Shown here one piece after another: positions 6,916-15,333 of a stretch of DNA of 51,902 nt (position 1 is its first letter; the number at the start of each line of letters is the position of its first letter). Below the pieces are notes generated by a model that saw only the letters and a list, made by a program, of their open reading frames with translations, was not told where the DNA came from and searched no databases. The DNA lies in contig JALFRA010000024.1 of assembly GCA_022785125.1 (NCBI GenBank), forward strand, positions 1-51,902. The letters run 5' to 3'. Source of the stretch: Clostridiales bacterium (GTDB taxonomy: Bacteria; Bacillota; Clostridia; Oscillospirales; Oscillospiraceae). The translations under genes and the position numbers were made by a program.

Positions 6916-8004
6916 ATGAAAACAAAACTGCATGAAAACCAATTGAACCTGCTGCGCCATCTGGCGCGGTTTCAGCTGCTGTCCTATGCGGACTGCCTGA
7001 CAATGCTGGACATGGAGGGAACAGCCAGCCTCAAGGCACTATCCTACGCCTTCCGGCCATTGACAAAGAATCGGTATGTTTCCAAGCAGAGAGATGGCTG
7101 TGTGTCCATTTTGGCGAAAGGCCGCGCTCTGTTCCCGGAACTTGTACCGTTGATTTCTACCGGCGGCGGTGCGGCGGAACGCCGCCGAGTCATGGAAGTG
7201 TCCCGCATGGCCGCGCTGATGGAGCGAAACGGTGTCCCTGCGGCGGGAGAGCTTCAGGAAACCGCAATGCCGTATTTTATTCCCTCTGCCTGCTGGCGCA
7301 GAATTGTACCGGGCATTCTGTCCACCACGCGTTTTACCGGGATACTTATTTGCGGTGAGGAACGGCTGGCAGTCTACGACATTGGGGATGGCCGCATGGA
7401 GTGGCAGGGTCGGGCGGATGGTTCGCTGTTCCATCCACGGTACGGCACTTACGAGGTGGAGGCTACCGGGATGCTTCTGATTTGCCGGGACGGGCTACGA
7501 AACAGCATAGCGGAGCAGATCATCCGCTACACCATGTGGCAGAGGCGGCAGCTGCTCCGCGACCGCCATCCTACCCAACGGGAACGGCCGGTACGGTGGT
7601 CCCGGGCACCCATCCGTCTGCGGAAACTGTATGGGCGTGTCTACCTGACAACGCCGGCCCAGTTTCGACGGGATTTGAACCGCATTCTTTACCTTCCCCA
7701 CGAAATTGAGGCACGGCGCGGCGAAGGCGTCCTGCTGCATGATCCGGCCCAAGGGGACTATGAGCGGGACTCCTACCGTGGCTTTGTCTGCTACGCCACA
7801 GATCTCTTGAAATATGTCTATTTTTTCTCCGCAGTACGGACGCTGATGCGGATCTTGCACGACCCGAACATTCCCTCGCCTTCTCTGAGATATGAGATCT
7901 ACATTCAAGAGAGGGATGAGGAAGTTCTTGCGCTATACCCGGACTGCCTCGATTTGGAGGGACTGAACATCTATGTATATCAACCTGAAGAAAACCCTGA
8001 GTGA
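6916..8004 (+). CDS. Winged-helix protein of the element, replication-relaxation-like
   Basis: 362 residues, ATG after TAAGGAGG. Residues 1-85 form a winged helix (NLLRHLARFQLLSYADCLTM, then AFRPLTKNRYVSKQRD). The middle and C-terminal parts hold a mixed alpha/beta domain with GILICGEERLAVYDIG and a Trp/Tyr-rich segment, without a motif I can assign. The N-terminus resembles replication-relaxation family proteins of mobile elements, which may help relaxation or replication of plasmid-like DNA; that is a weak assignment. It overlaps the next gene by 32 bp, indicating coupled translation. Confidence 0.6.
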   Translation: MKTKLHENQLNLLRHLARFQLLSYADCLTMLDMEGTASLKALSYAFRPLTKNRYVSKQRDGCVSILAKGRALFPELVPLISTGGGAAERRRVMEVSRMAALMERNGVPAAGELQETAMPYFIPSACWRRIVPGILSTTRFTGILICGEERLAVYDIGDGRMEWQGRADGSLFHPRYGTYEVEATGMLLICRDGLRNSIAEQIIRYTMWQRRQLLRDRHPTQRERPVRWSRAPIRLRKLYGRVYLTTPAQFRRDLNRILYLPHEIEARRGEGVLLHDPAQGDYERDSYRGFVCYATDLLKYVYFFSAVRTLMRILHDPNIPSPSLRYEIYIQERDEEVLALYPDCLDLEGLNIYVYQPEENPE

Positions 8005-8557
8005 CATTGAGCGGCGCCTGCCGGATGGGAGGGAGCCGACACAAAAAGAACTGCGTCAAGCTTACCTTGCGATCCTCCGGCTGCGAAGCCAAGTGTTGGC
8101 GGTACTGCGGGATCAGGAGGATTTTGAAAGGGTTGTTGGACAGTGTGATGACACCTTTGCCTCACAAATGAGTAAAGGAGAACTGTGTGGAAAGGCCGTC
8201 ACGCTTACTATCCAGGAGCCCTTGCCAGCCCAGAAAGAACTGACATCGGCAGTGGAGGAACACTGGGTAGACATGATGCGCACTACCTTTCGGAAGGCGG
8301 CAGAGCAGGGGCCGCTCCCTCATTTTCAGAAGGCCATGGTAGAGATCCTCATTGCCACCCCCAGCGGTAGTGACAACACGAAGGTATGGGATACCTCCAA
8401 CCGGGCCATCCAAGTCATTCTCAACAACTTGAAAGGCGTATTCTTTCCCGACGATGATCTGGAGCACATGGCCTTTTCGGTAACTGGGAGTTGGACGGAG
8501 GAGACTGGATATACCACCATCCGGGTTTCCAATTTCAACGAATGGCGGCAGGTTTGA
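7973..8557 (+). CDS. Element protein with a RusA-like C-terminal segment
   Basis: 194 residues, overlapping the preceding gene. The N-terminal half is helical and charged. The segment DTSNRAIQVILNNLKGVFFP followed by DDDLEHM recalls the D.DN..K..LD.L.GV...DD pattern of RusA Holliday-junction resolvases, though the first aspartates are not all in place. Possible role: processing of branched DNA during element replication. Otherwise unrecognised. The name should be treated as a hint. Confidence 0.55.
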   Translation: MYINLKKTLSDIERRLPDGREPTQKELRQAYLAILRLRSQVLAVLRDQEDFERVVGQCDDTFASQMSKGELCGKAVTLTIQEPLPAQKELTSAVEEHWVDMMRTTFRKAAEQGPLPHFQKAMVEILIATPSGSDNTKVWDTSNRAIQVILNNLKGVFFPDDDLEHMAFSVTGSWTEETGYTTIRVSNFNEWRQV

Positions 8558-8865
8558 CAGGACGGATTGCCGTTCTCCATGAGCATCCGAGATTCTCATG
8601 GGGAAGGAGCGCAGAGATTTCATAAACTGCCGCGTTGGATGTGAAAAGTTCGTGAATCGTTCTATTCGTTCTGCAACGAGGTCTATTCCAACGGAGGGGT
8701 TCTGTGTGTATGTTCCCAGCCCCCAATATGCTCGTTTGAATAAACGCCCCGGTGGGAATGGCATCCGCCATTCCCACCGGGGCCATCTCTTTCAGTTTAC
8801 GGTGTTTGCCAAGCAAATTCCCTTGCACTTTGGGCAAACATTTGACAGAATAAGGAGAGACAATT
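8558..8865. other. Intergenic region with a perfect 17-bp hairpin
   Basis: No gene is seen. The main structure is GCCCCGGTGGGAATGGC (8746-8762), loop ATCC, and its exact complement (8767-8783). There is no T-run on either side, so it is not a standard terminator. It may be a nicking or origin site, a recombination structure, or a transcript-end stabiliser. It separates the element genes from the small TTG-started gene. Confidence 0.5.
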
Positions 8866-9066
8866 TTGGACAAGAGGGAGATGAGAACCATGCCGGACAA
8901 GGGCAATCTCACACCGCACGTTGACCAGTACCCAGAGAACAATACAGTATCTTCCCAGCCGCTCCAAGTTAATGGGCGGGAATTAACAGATGACGAAAAG
9001 ATTGATGCGGTCGCCGCCCGGATTTTGGAAAGATACAAGGAGGCATTTCTGGAGTTGGCAAAATGA
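8866..9066 (+). CDS. Small hypothetical protein of the element
   Basis: 66 residues from TTG, preceded by AAGGAGAG at 6-nt spacing. The first bases TTGGACAAGA are shared with the TTG start at 6599. The C-terminal half (LTDDEKIDAVAARILERYKE) is a charged helix; the N-terminus is polar and probably disordered. No catalytic motif is visible. Short proteins ending in this helix are common next to recombinase genes in clostridial elements. Function unknown. Confidence 0.6.
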   Translation: MDKREMRTMPDKGNLTPHVDQYPENNTVSSQPLQVNGRELTDDEKIDAVAARILERYKEAFLELAK

Positions 9067-9087
9067 GTAGGTGCCTGTTGACAGATT

Positions 9088-9450
9088 CTATTCCCCCGAG
9101 GGATCTTCCACTTTGTATCCTGCCCTGAATACCGTTTTGATGTAGACCGGATGCTTTGGATCCGGCTCCAACTTCTGCCGCAGCCGGAAGATGGTGTTCT
9201 CTACTGTGTTGGAACCATAGGGGTACACCTCATTCTCCCAGGCTGCGGCATAGAGTTGTTCTCTGGTATAGACCCGACCTGGGGCCTTTGCCATGCAGTA
9301 GAGCATAGCATACTCACCGTGATTGAGAAGGACTTCTTTGCCAGATAAAAGAACTTGATGGTATGCGGGGCGAATTTCGATATTTCCTATCAGAAGTCCG
9401 GAGGGAGCGGGAGAAACAGCATCAATGAGCTCTACATTATTGCTCTGCAA
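9088..9450 (-). CDS. Orphan winged-helix (OmpR-type) DNA-binding protein, possibly frameshifted at its start
   Basis: The last 90 residues form an OmpR/PhoB effector domain: VLLNHGEYAMLYCMAKAPGR, TREQLYAAAW, TVENTIFRLRQKLEP and IKTVFRAGYKVE. No receiver domain precedes it. The frame stays open upstream (KIIIIRTADPDGSIF...), but the only ribosome binding site plus ATG (AAGGAGGTGAATG, ATG at 9521-9523) is one base out of phase. A single extra G near 9519 would explain this. The TTG at 9448-9450 is the best start in the current frame. Probably a regulator of the nearby element genes. Confidence 0.6.
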   Translation of the reverse strand: MQSNNVELIDAVSPAPSGLLIGNIEIRPAYHQVLLSGKEVLLNHGEYAMLYCMAKAPGRVYTREQLYAAAWENEVYPYGSNTVENTIFRLRQKLEPDPKHPVYIKTVFRAGYKVEDPSGE

Positions 9451-9651
9451 AATATCAACAATGGATTTGAAAATGCTGCCGTCCGGATCTGCGGTTCGGA
9501 TGATGATGATTTTCTCCGCGCATTCACCTCCTTAAAAGATAGGGAGCCATCAGGCAACTTGGGTGTTCTCATAGCAACCACTCATGGTATGCGCGTGCCA
9601 ATCGCTATAGCGGCATTTTCTTTTCCTGCTGCCCGACACGATTAGGTTAGG

Positions 9652-9798
9652 TTATATCGAAAAAGTGCTTTTTAATGTCTTGCCCAAAAGCTCGATCTTC
9701 CCAATTTTCTCTAAATCTTTCCGCAACTGCTCATCACCATTATTTTTTCCAGCTACTACTTTAATAATTTTCGTTCCGGGTATAGTAGTTTTGTTCAT
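9652..9798 (-). CDS. 48-residue hypothetical protein
   Basis: Reads MNKTTIPGTKIIKVVAGKNN, then a charged GDEQLRKDLEKIGKIELLGK and TLKSTFSI. The ribosome binding site GAAAGGAGGTGG lies at ideal distance. A TATAAT box with a TTCGCA -35 lies upstream (about 9827-9855, minus). The next gene is divergent, so the two share a short regulatory region. I do not recognise the product. A small quorum- or regulator-linked peptide is possible because an Rgg-type regulator gene is divergent to it, but it has no signal peptide. Confidence 0.55.
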   Translation of the reverse strand: MNKTTIPGTKIIKVVAGKNNGDEQLRKDLEKIGKIELLGKTLKSTFSI

Positions 9799-9885
9799 CG
9801 ATACCACCTCCTTTCGTTTTCATTATAAAGTTCACAACTATTAGTGCGAAAAAAGTCCGAGTATTCAAACCATTTTCCATGTGTG

Positions 9886-9894
9886 TGATATAAT
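9886..9894 (+). promoter_or_regulatory. Extended -10 promoter of the Rgg-type gene
   Basis: TGATATAAT (9886-9894) is an extended -10 element (TGn plus perfect TATAAT), with no good -35 at 17 bp. It lies 28 bp upstream of the ATG at 9922. Confidence 0.55.
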
Positions 9895-9921
9895 GACTGC
9901 CATAGGATGAGAGGTGGTAAT

Positions 9922-10796
9922 ATGCAAACATATGGTGCAACAATCCGTCAGATTAGATTGAGTAAAGGTTTTACACATAAAGAGATTTACACTGGAATCC
10001 TGAGCAAATCCTTTGCGATTGATTTTGAAAAAGGGTTGTATGACATCAAGTTTCATCTCATGCTGAAAATTCTTGATAGGCTAATGATTTCCGTGGATGA
10101 GCTGCTTCTGATTCATAGTCAGTATAAAATAACACCTTGCCACGAACCTCTGCTGAATGTAAATCTTGAACGCTTGAAAAACGACCCATCTTATTCTTCT
10201 GATATAGAAAAACAACTGTTTGAGGAAATGCAAACCGACAAAACTTCGTCCAGCAGATTACAATACGCGGAAATAGTAGTGTTAAGATGTGTATATGGAG
10301 ATCCTGAGTATCAAAATCTGCCTGAGTATCAGACCGCAAAGAATTACATTCAGAAATACTTATTTGATGTGGAAACTTGGACCTTATCTGAATTCCGTGT
10401 TTTCTCAGACATGAGTTTTATTTTTGAAAACGGCGATGTAAAAACATCACTCTTTATTACGGCCTGGGATACATTAGAGAAATATAAAACCCACCCGGAT
10501 TATCAGATATATCTATCCCATTATTGGTGAATAACCTATATCAACTGATTTGTAGCAAACAATATGCTCTTGCGAAAAAAGCTATTGATAAACTTCAAGA
10601 ACTGACGGTTGATCCCAATATGCTATCCTGGAAAGTCCCCATGCTCTATTATGAAGGCCTATTCAATTATGTAACTGGAGATCCACAAACCGGGATGACC
10701 CAAATCCAAAAGGCAAAGCAAATTTACCGCTTATGCGGCAATGAGTTTATGGTGGAGCAAATGGAAACGGGCTTAAAATTCATACAAGGTATGTAA
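9922..10796 (+). pseudogene. Rgg/MutR-type transcriptional regulator split by a frameshift
   Basis: Part one (9922-10530, 202 residues) starts at ATG after GAGAGGTGG. It has an XRE-type HTH (IRQIRLSKGFTHKEIY) and the helical repeat domain of Rgg regulators (WTLSEFRVFSDMSFIF). It stops at TGA (10528-10530). Part two (from about 10527 to 10796), in another frame, continues the helical C-terminal domain (NNLYQLICSKQYALAKKAID, MLYYEGLFNYVTGDPQTGM). Together they give a normal Rgg length of about 290 residues. The frames overlap by a few bases at TTGGTGAATAAC, so either a frameshift mutation or coupled translation of two chains is possible. Confidence 0.72.
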
Positions 10797-10817
10797 GATA
10801 GAAGCTGGGTTCCATAT

Positions 10818-12053
10818 TCATTCCTTTTCTAATCTTGCAAAAAACCTTGTTGAAGCAAATCCAATGATACATACCAGCAATCCGCTGGGGATCAGCACCC
10901 AATAGGGACTATCTGAAAACCAATCAAACAGCGCTCCATAGATGATCTGTCCTGCAGGCTGGGCACACATGGCAAGAGTGAATACATAGGACATGATCTT
11001 TCCCATCAAATGTTCGGGAGTTCGAGACTGGATAACAGAGATTGCATAGGTGGAAAACAGACTGCATCCAAATTGCCCAAGGCTGAACATGACAAGGAGA
11101 ATGATGTAAATACCGAGAGGCCCTACGGGTAAGAGAAAAGCAATTCCCGTTGGAACGAGGCTAAGGCCAAGTCCAATGAAGACAAAGGCCAGCCAGCGCA
11201 AACGGAATTTCTGCGCTGTAATTCCCACAAAGAGGCTGCCCAGCACGGCGGCTACACCCATGACACTCTCCGCTGCTCCGTAATACTCTGCCGAGAGCCC
11301 AAGAACAGTCCGCACCAAGTAAGGAAAGCCGACCACCACCGTACCGGCTACAAACAAGCTGGCCAGGGCTGCAAGCAGGAGCAATTTGAGGATACCCGGC
11401 TGCTCCCGGCGCAGGAAGTGAATGCTGACGGAGAAGTCCTCTCTAATGATCTCCCGGACACTCATAGTGACTTCTGCCTTCTGATAGTCCAGGCGAATGA
11501 AGCATTCCAGAATGGCGGTGAGGAAAAAGCAGGCCACCGTTCCCCAGAGGACCGGAGTAAGTCCAAAAGCAGCGTAGACCAGACTGCCCAGAAACGGAGT
11601 GATGAGTCCGGCAATGGCCTGTACTTGATTTACCGCCGCATTGCCTTTCATCAAATTGTCTCCAGAGAGCATCTGGGGGATGCAGGCCTGTACCGTGGGA
11701 GACTCAAAGGCGGCTAGGACAGACAGGATCACCAACAATGCACCGATGACCCAAATATCATGTCCAAAGGGCAACACCAATCCCGCGACCAGCACAGTGA
11801 GTCCGGAGAGGGTGTCCAGCCCTACCATGATGTTACGCCGATTGGCTCGATCCGCCAGAATACCGCCAAAGGGTGACAAGAGGATGGTAGGCAGCATAGC
11901 CACGGCCAACAAAGTCGCAAAAATGGACGCCGATCCAGTCTGCTCCAACACATACATGGAAAGGGCAAACTTTAGGGTGTAGTTGCCAATGAGGGAACTG
12001 ACTTGCCCCAGAATTAGAAAAGTAAAATTGCGGGTAAACAGTTTGTCTTTCAT
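10818..12053 (-). CDS. MFS efflux transporter (DHA3-like)
   Basis: 411 residues with about 12 hydrophobic segments. The motif GGILADRANRRNIMVGLD lies between TM2 and TM3, and a second copy-like motif GKIMSYVFTLAMCAQPAGQI lies in the C-half. This fits the macrolide-efflux-like DHA3 group. The start is ATG at 12053 after GGAGGAAG, overlapping the stop of the small membrane protein gene by 4 bp, rather than the longer upstream frame. It is the last gene of the TetR-linked efflux operon. Substrate cannot be read from the sequence. Confidence 0.85.
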   Translation of the reverse strand: MKDKLFTRNFTFLILGQVSSLIGNYTLKFALSMYVLEQTGSASIFATLLAVAMLPTILLSPFGGILADRANRRNIMVGLDTLSGLTVLVAGLVLPFGHDIWVIGALLVILSVLAAFESPTVQACIPQMLSGDNLMKGNAAVNQVQAIAGLITPFLGSLVYAAFGLTPVLWGTVACFFLTAILECFIRLDYQKAEVTMSVREIIREDFSVSIHFLRREQPGILKLLLLAALASLFVAGTVVVGFPYLVRTVLGLSAEYYGAAESVMGVAAVLGSLFVGITAQKFRLRWLAFVFIGLGLSLVPTGIAFLLPVGPLGIYIILLVMFSLGQFGCSLFSTYAISVIQSRTPEHLMGKIMSYVFTLAMCAQPAGQIIYGALFDWFSDSPYWVLIPSGLLVCIIGFASTRFFARLEKE

Positions 12054-12349
12054 TTTTTCTTCCTCCGAAAACAGATCGCAGTCAACACATCCCCTGCCAA
12101 ACCGACGGCACTTAATCCTGCACACCACACCGCAGCAGTTCGGTTTCCACGCTCCGCCATACGCCCAGCAAGCAGTAGTAATCCGACTTCAGCAGCCAAG
12201 GATGTCCCTCTGGATACGCAGCGAAATAAGCGGCTGCGATTCCACGCACGATTTACGGTTTTGGCCAGATGATCTGCTGCGGTCTCCACCCGTCGTTCAA
12301 AGTTTGCGGCTGCCCTTTCAACTTTTTGGTCAAATTCTCGTTCTGTCAT
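12050..12349 (-). CDS. Small membrane protein of the efflux operon
   Basis: 99 residues. A charged amphipathic N-terminus (EREFDQKVERAAANFERRVE) is followed by two hydrophobic segments at about 45-62 and 72-92, ending FRRKKK. It is coupled by overlap to the MFS gene and follows the ABC permease by 3 bp. Resembles small hypothetical proteins next to TetR/ABC cassettes in Clostridia. A partner or regulator of the transporters is possible but unproven. Confidence 0.7.
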   Translation of the reverse strand: MTEREFDQKVERAAANFERRVETAADHLAKTVNRAWNRSRLFRCVSRGTSLAAEVGLLLLAGRMAERGNRTAAVWCAGLSAVGLAGDVLTAICFRRKKK

Positions 12350-12352
12350 GTC

Positions 12353-13069
12353 TCATACCTCCATGTTATTTACTTGTCTCAGTAGATTTTGGATTGCCAA
12401 AATTGCAAAAATGCCTGCCATGCTGAAAACGATTCCCATAATCGGCAAGAATGCCAGTGCTGCGCTGATAACCTGGCACACCAGCGCAGCCAGGATGACC
12501 GATGCCACAATAGTCACTGGAACCGATTTCTTACGGAATCCGAACCACAGGGAAACCACACCCAGCAGCCCCGCCAGAATGGAGCAACAGAGCAGGAAAC
12601 CCAGGGATTGCAGAATCACCTCTATCGTCAGTTGGTCAGAACAGAGCGGAAACAGTGATTCTGTTAAAAAGAACACTGCCTGGATCACCGCTCCGCACAG
12701 GAGCATAGTGCCAACGGTATAGGCAAACACCAGCACCAGCTTTGCACACAGCACCTTTTCCCGGCTGATTGGATAACTCAACAGCAGAATTGCCCGTTTC
12801 CCACGATATTCCTCCACCACAAAGCGGGAGGCCATGACTGCCGACAGAATCGAAAAAATCGCCATACAGACCAAACAGGTTATCCCCATCAGGAAGGGAT
12901 ACTGGGAGAACAATTCCGCATCCGGCTCGGTGGGGTCCATATAGGGGATGGCAGCCATCAGGTATTGGAGGCCAAGCATCGTCACTCCGCAAATCAGGTC
13001 TGCGATATGGTAGGAGCGCAGACGGTTCCGTTTTAATTCCAATGCGATTAGTTTATGCATGGTTAGCAC
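12353..13069 (-). CDS. ABC transporter permease (ABC-2 type)
   Basis: 238 residues with six predicted hydrophobic segments. The cytoplasmic coupling stretch RFVVEEYRGKRAILLLSYPI is typical of ABC-2 permeases of the bacitracin/lantibiotic-resistance type. The gene overlaps the 3' end of the ATPase gene by 17 bp, so the two are translated together. It presumably forms an exporter with that ATPase. Substrate unknown. Confidence 0.85.
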   Translation of the reverse strand: MLTMHKLIALELKRNRLRSYHIADLICGVTMLGLQYLMAAIPYMDPTEPDAELFSQYPFLMGITCLVCMAIFSILSAVMASRFVVEEYRGKRAILLLSYPISREKVLCAKLVLVFAYTVGTMLLCGAVIQAVFFLTESLFPLCSDQLTIEVILQSLGFLLCCSILAGLLGVVSLWFGFRKKSVPVTIVASVILAALVCQVISAALAFLPIMGIVFSMAGIFAILAIQNLLRQVNNMEV

Positions 13070-13784
13070 CTCCCTGGATCAGCGAAATAAAATAGTCCTC
13101 CATATCGGAAGGATGTTGTTTGCAGATGTCCGTCATTTCCGCTTCTCGCACGATAGTTCCGTCCACAATGACACCCACACGATCCGCGATCTGCTCGATT
13201 TCCGACAGAAGGTGACTGGACATCAGAATGGTTATTTCTTCCTCCTGCACCAAGCGGCGAAACAAAATACGCATCTCCTTCATTCCCACAGGGTCCAGAC
13301 CGTTGACCGGTTCATCCAGGATCAACACTTCGGGCCGATGGATGATGGCCCGCGCAATGGCCAAACGCTGCCGCATACCCAGGGAGAAGGTAGACACCGG
13401 CTGATTCCCTGTACCTGGCAGCCCCACACGGCAGAGCGTTGGTTCCACATCGGTATCCTCGATTCCCATGTAAGCCAAATGGAGGCGTAGATTATCCGCA
13501 GACGACAGATGCTCATAAAATATTGGCGTTTCAATCAGACTTCCGGTGCGTCGAAGGATCGCCTCGTTATCCCGCACACTGTCCAGTCCCAGCACACTGG
13601 CGGTTCCGGCAGATGGTTTTAACAACCCCAGCAACAGTTTGAGCACAGTTGTTTTTCCTGCTCCGTTGCGCCCCAGGAAACCGTAAATGCTGCCCCGCTC
13701 CACGGAAAAGGTACAGTTCCAGATTACTTCTTTTCCCAAAAAGGTTTTTGTCAGGTTGCTTGCAGAGATTACAATTTGGTCCAT
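13053..13784 (-). CDS. ABC transporter ATP-binding protein
   Basis: 243 residues. Walker A is GRNGAGKTTVLKLL, the signature is STFSLGMRQRLAIA (an LSGGQ variant), Walker B is VLILDEPVNGLDP and the switch His is in LMSSHLLSE. Length and layout match bacitracin/nisin-type ABC exporters (BcrA-like). First gene of the efflux operon, upstream of permease, small membrane protein and MFS pump. A GTATGTATTT motif at 13812-13821, also found in front of the tetR-type gene, may be an operator. Confidence 0.9.
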   Translation of the reverse strand: MDQIVISASNLTKTFLGKEVIWNCTFSVERGSIYGFLGRNGAGKTTVLKLLLGLLKPSAGTASVLGLDSVRDNEAILRRTGSLIETPIFYEHLSSADNLRLHLAYMGIEDTDVEPTLCRVGLPGTGNQPVSTFSLGMRQRLAIARAIIHRPEVLILDEPVNGLDPVGMKEMRILFRRLVQEEEITILMSSHLLSEIEQIADRVGVIVDGTIVREAEMTDICKQHPSDMEDYFISLIQGGANHA

Positions 13785-13895
13785 GTCATTCTCCTTTCAT
13801 ACCTTCAAGCGGTATGTATTTTGATAAAAAATTTGCCACAGTAATTGACTGCGGTATTTAAAATATAATACCTTCAGAATGAATGTATGTATCCA

Positions 13896-13925
13896 AAATA
13901 AAATTGCCGTGAGGCAATTTTATTT
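13896..13925 (-). terminator. Terminator of the TetR-family gene
   Basis: A perfect 13-bp stem (13896-13908 with 13913-13925, loop GTGA) is rich in A/T at its base. The TAA stop of the TetR gene (13920-13922) lies inside the stem. The minus-strand exit is ATTTTATTTTGG. Confidence 0.7.
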
Positions 13926-14567
13926 CAGGTCGGGGATTTGCTCAAAAAACTCGTCTACCAGCCGCTGAATGGTATCGTCAAACAGAGGCACGCCCATCTT
14001 CTCCATCATCTCCCCGATAAAGGAGAATTTCCGCCGCATCTCCTCTTTGGTGGCCGGAAACACAGATGGCAGCAGCCACAGGCTGGTGAGCAGCGGCAGC
14101 AGCTCAGCAATCTCCTTGGCATACTCTGTGTGGATGGAGCCGTCCCGGTTCCCCTCCTCGATGAGTTCCAGAAAATACGGGGTAAGAATCCGGCGGTTGG
14201 CATCGATCATTCCGACCAATACTCTGGGATTGTGATTCATCGGAATGGACTGTGCTGTCATATTGGTACGGGCTGTATCTGCCTGATTCAGCCGGACTAC
14301 TTCACGCAACTTTTGGAGCCCGTTCAGATCGGTGCGACCTTTCACTGCCTCGAAGGGGTTATTTTCAAAAAACATACGGTCACTCACCGCGTCCATGATT
14401 TCCTCTTTGGACTTGAAGTGATGGTACACCGCACCTTTCGTAAGGCCGCCCAGCTCGTTCACGATGTCCTGGATTGTAGTGTTCTCGTAGCCCTTCTCCA
14501 AAAAGAGGCGTTGCGCTACATCCAAAATCCGCTCCTCGGTGACTTCTGGGTATTTGTTCCGTGCCAT
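13920..14567 (-). CDS. TetR-family repressor
   Basis: 215 residues from ATG at 14567 (GGAGGAG upstream); a longer frame exists but runs into the promoter. The N-terminal HTH is ILDVAQRLFLEKGYENTTIQ ... LTKGAVYHHFKSKEEI. The C-terminal ligand domain is helical. It lies just upstream of the ABC/MFS efflux operon and has a consensus promoter, so it is probably the local drug-responsive repressor of both. Ligand unknown. Confidence 0.9.
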   Translation of the reverse strand: MARNKYPEVTEERILDVAQRLFLEKGYENTTIQDIVNELGGLTKGAVYHHFKSKEEIMDAVSDRMFFENNPFEAVKGRTDLNGLQKLREVVRLNQADTARTNMTAQSIPMNHNPRVLVGMIDANRRILTPYFLELIEEGNRDGSIHTEYAKEIAELLPLLTSLWLLPSVFPATKEEMRRKFSFIGEMMEKMGVPLFDDTIQRLVDEFFEQIPDLK

Positions 14568-14607
14568 CCGCTGTGCTCCTCCCAAAACATTCTCTAAGTA
14601 TGTATTT

Positions 14608-14636
14608 ATTATATGGGTAGTGTAGTGCTTTGTCAA
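14608..14636 (-). promoter_or_regulatory. Consensus promoter of the TetR-family gene
   Basis: TTGACA (14631-14636) and TATAAT (14608-14613) on the minus strand, spacer exactly 17 bp. GTATGTATTT just downstream (14598-14607) also occurs in front of the ABC operon (13812-13821). AGATAC(N9)GTATCT (14636-14656) is an inverted repeat touching the -35. Both are operator candidates. Confidence 0.85.
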
Positions 14637-15247
14637 GATACATTCTAATAGTATCTAAAATGTCAATAATATTACTTTACTTATTGCTTATTAAGAACCT
14701 CGTTTAAACTTTTGTTTATTTGCAATGGTTATGTCTTGCCTCATCACAATTTCTGGATCTTCTATATAGTTCTAACTGCGCATTTGGAAAACCGACTTTT
14801 TAATGAATAATTTTATTAAAAATAGTCCCTTTTCAAGATAAGTGTTGCCAAAATTACATCGCCTAAATGTAGGACGTGACTACTGGGTACACCACAATTT
14901 GAGCGGTTACTCAATGCAAGACATTAAGGGTGCCACACCATACGGATATAAAGCAACGCTTAACCTAAAGGGGAGTAAAAATATTGTTAAATTTTAGTAT
15001 CACAATTATTTATATGCTTTGATGTGAACAAAAAATTATATTTGTTTGTTGCATGGATGTATGCAACTGTTGCAATCTATACATTGTATAATGAGGGACA
15101 AAGTATTATCTAAAATATGGCACTATATCTTACCTGTAACGATCAATAGAGGATTAATACCCAGAAAACGACATCAGACTTTATGATCTTGTAAGAGTAG
15201 TTTGATTTCATATTTAATTTAAAATGTAAAATAAGTAATATCTTTAG
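14637..15247. other. AT-rich intergenic region
   Basis: About 600 bp of low-GC sequence. One short frame from TTG at 14845 to TAG at 14997 (plus strand, 50 codons, with GRDYWVHHNLSGYSMQDIKG) looks more coding than its surroundings but has only a weak ribosome binding site and no recognised relative. It may be a gene remnant. Nothing else is identifiable. Confidence 0.4.
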
Positions 15248-15292
15248 ACGCGCTGATAAGATATTGACAAAATCTTATCAGCGCGTTAATAT
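15248..15292 (+). promoter_or_regulatory. Promoter embedded in a 15-bp palindrome (TA operator)
   Basis: The arms ACGCGCTGATAAGAT (15248-15262) and ATCTTATCAGCGCGT (15272-15286) are perfect complements. TTGACA (15264-15269) lies in the 9-nt loop. The right arm fills the 17-bp spacer almost exactly, and TAATAT (15287-15292) is the -10. A protein bound to the palindrome would block RNA polymerase, as expected for autoregulation by the HTH-containing antitoxin downstream. Confidence 0.75.
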
Positions 15293-15333
15293 GTAGATAC
15301 ACAAAGGGAACGAGGTGAAGAGTCACGAGTTGT

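Noticed and set aside
8746-8783. Rho-independent terminator
   Set aside because: Perfect stem but no T-run on either strand.
9088-9450. Complete two-component response regulator
   Set aside because: No receiver domain or phospho-acceptor Asp; only the winged helix is present.
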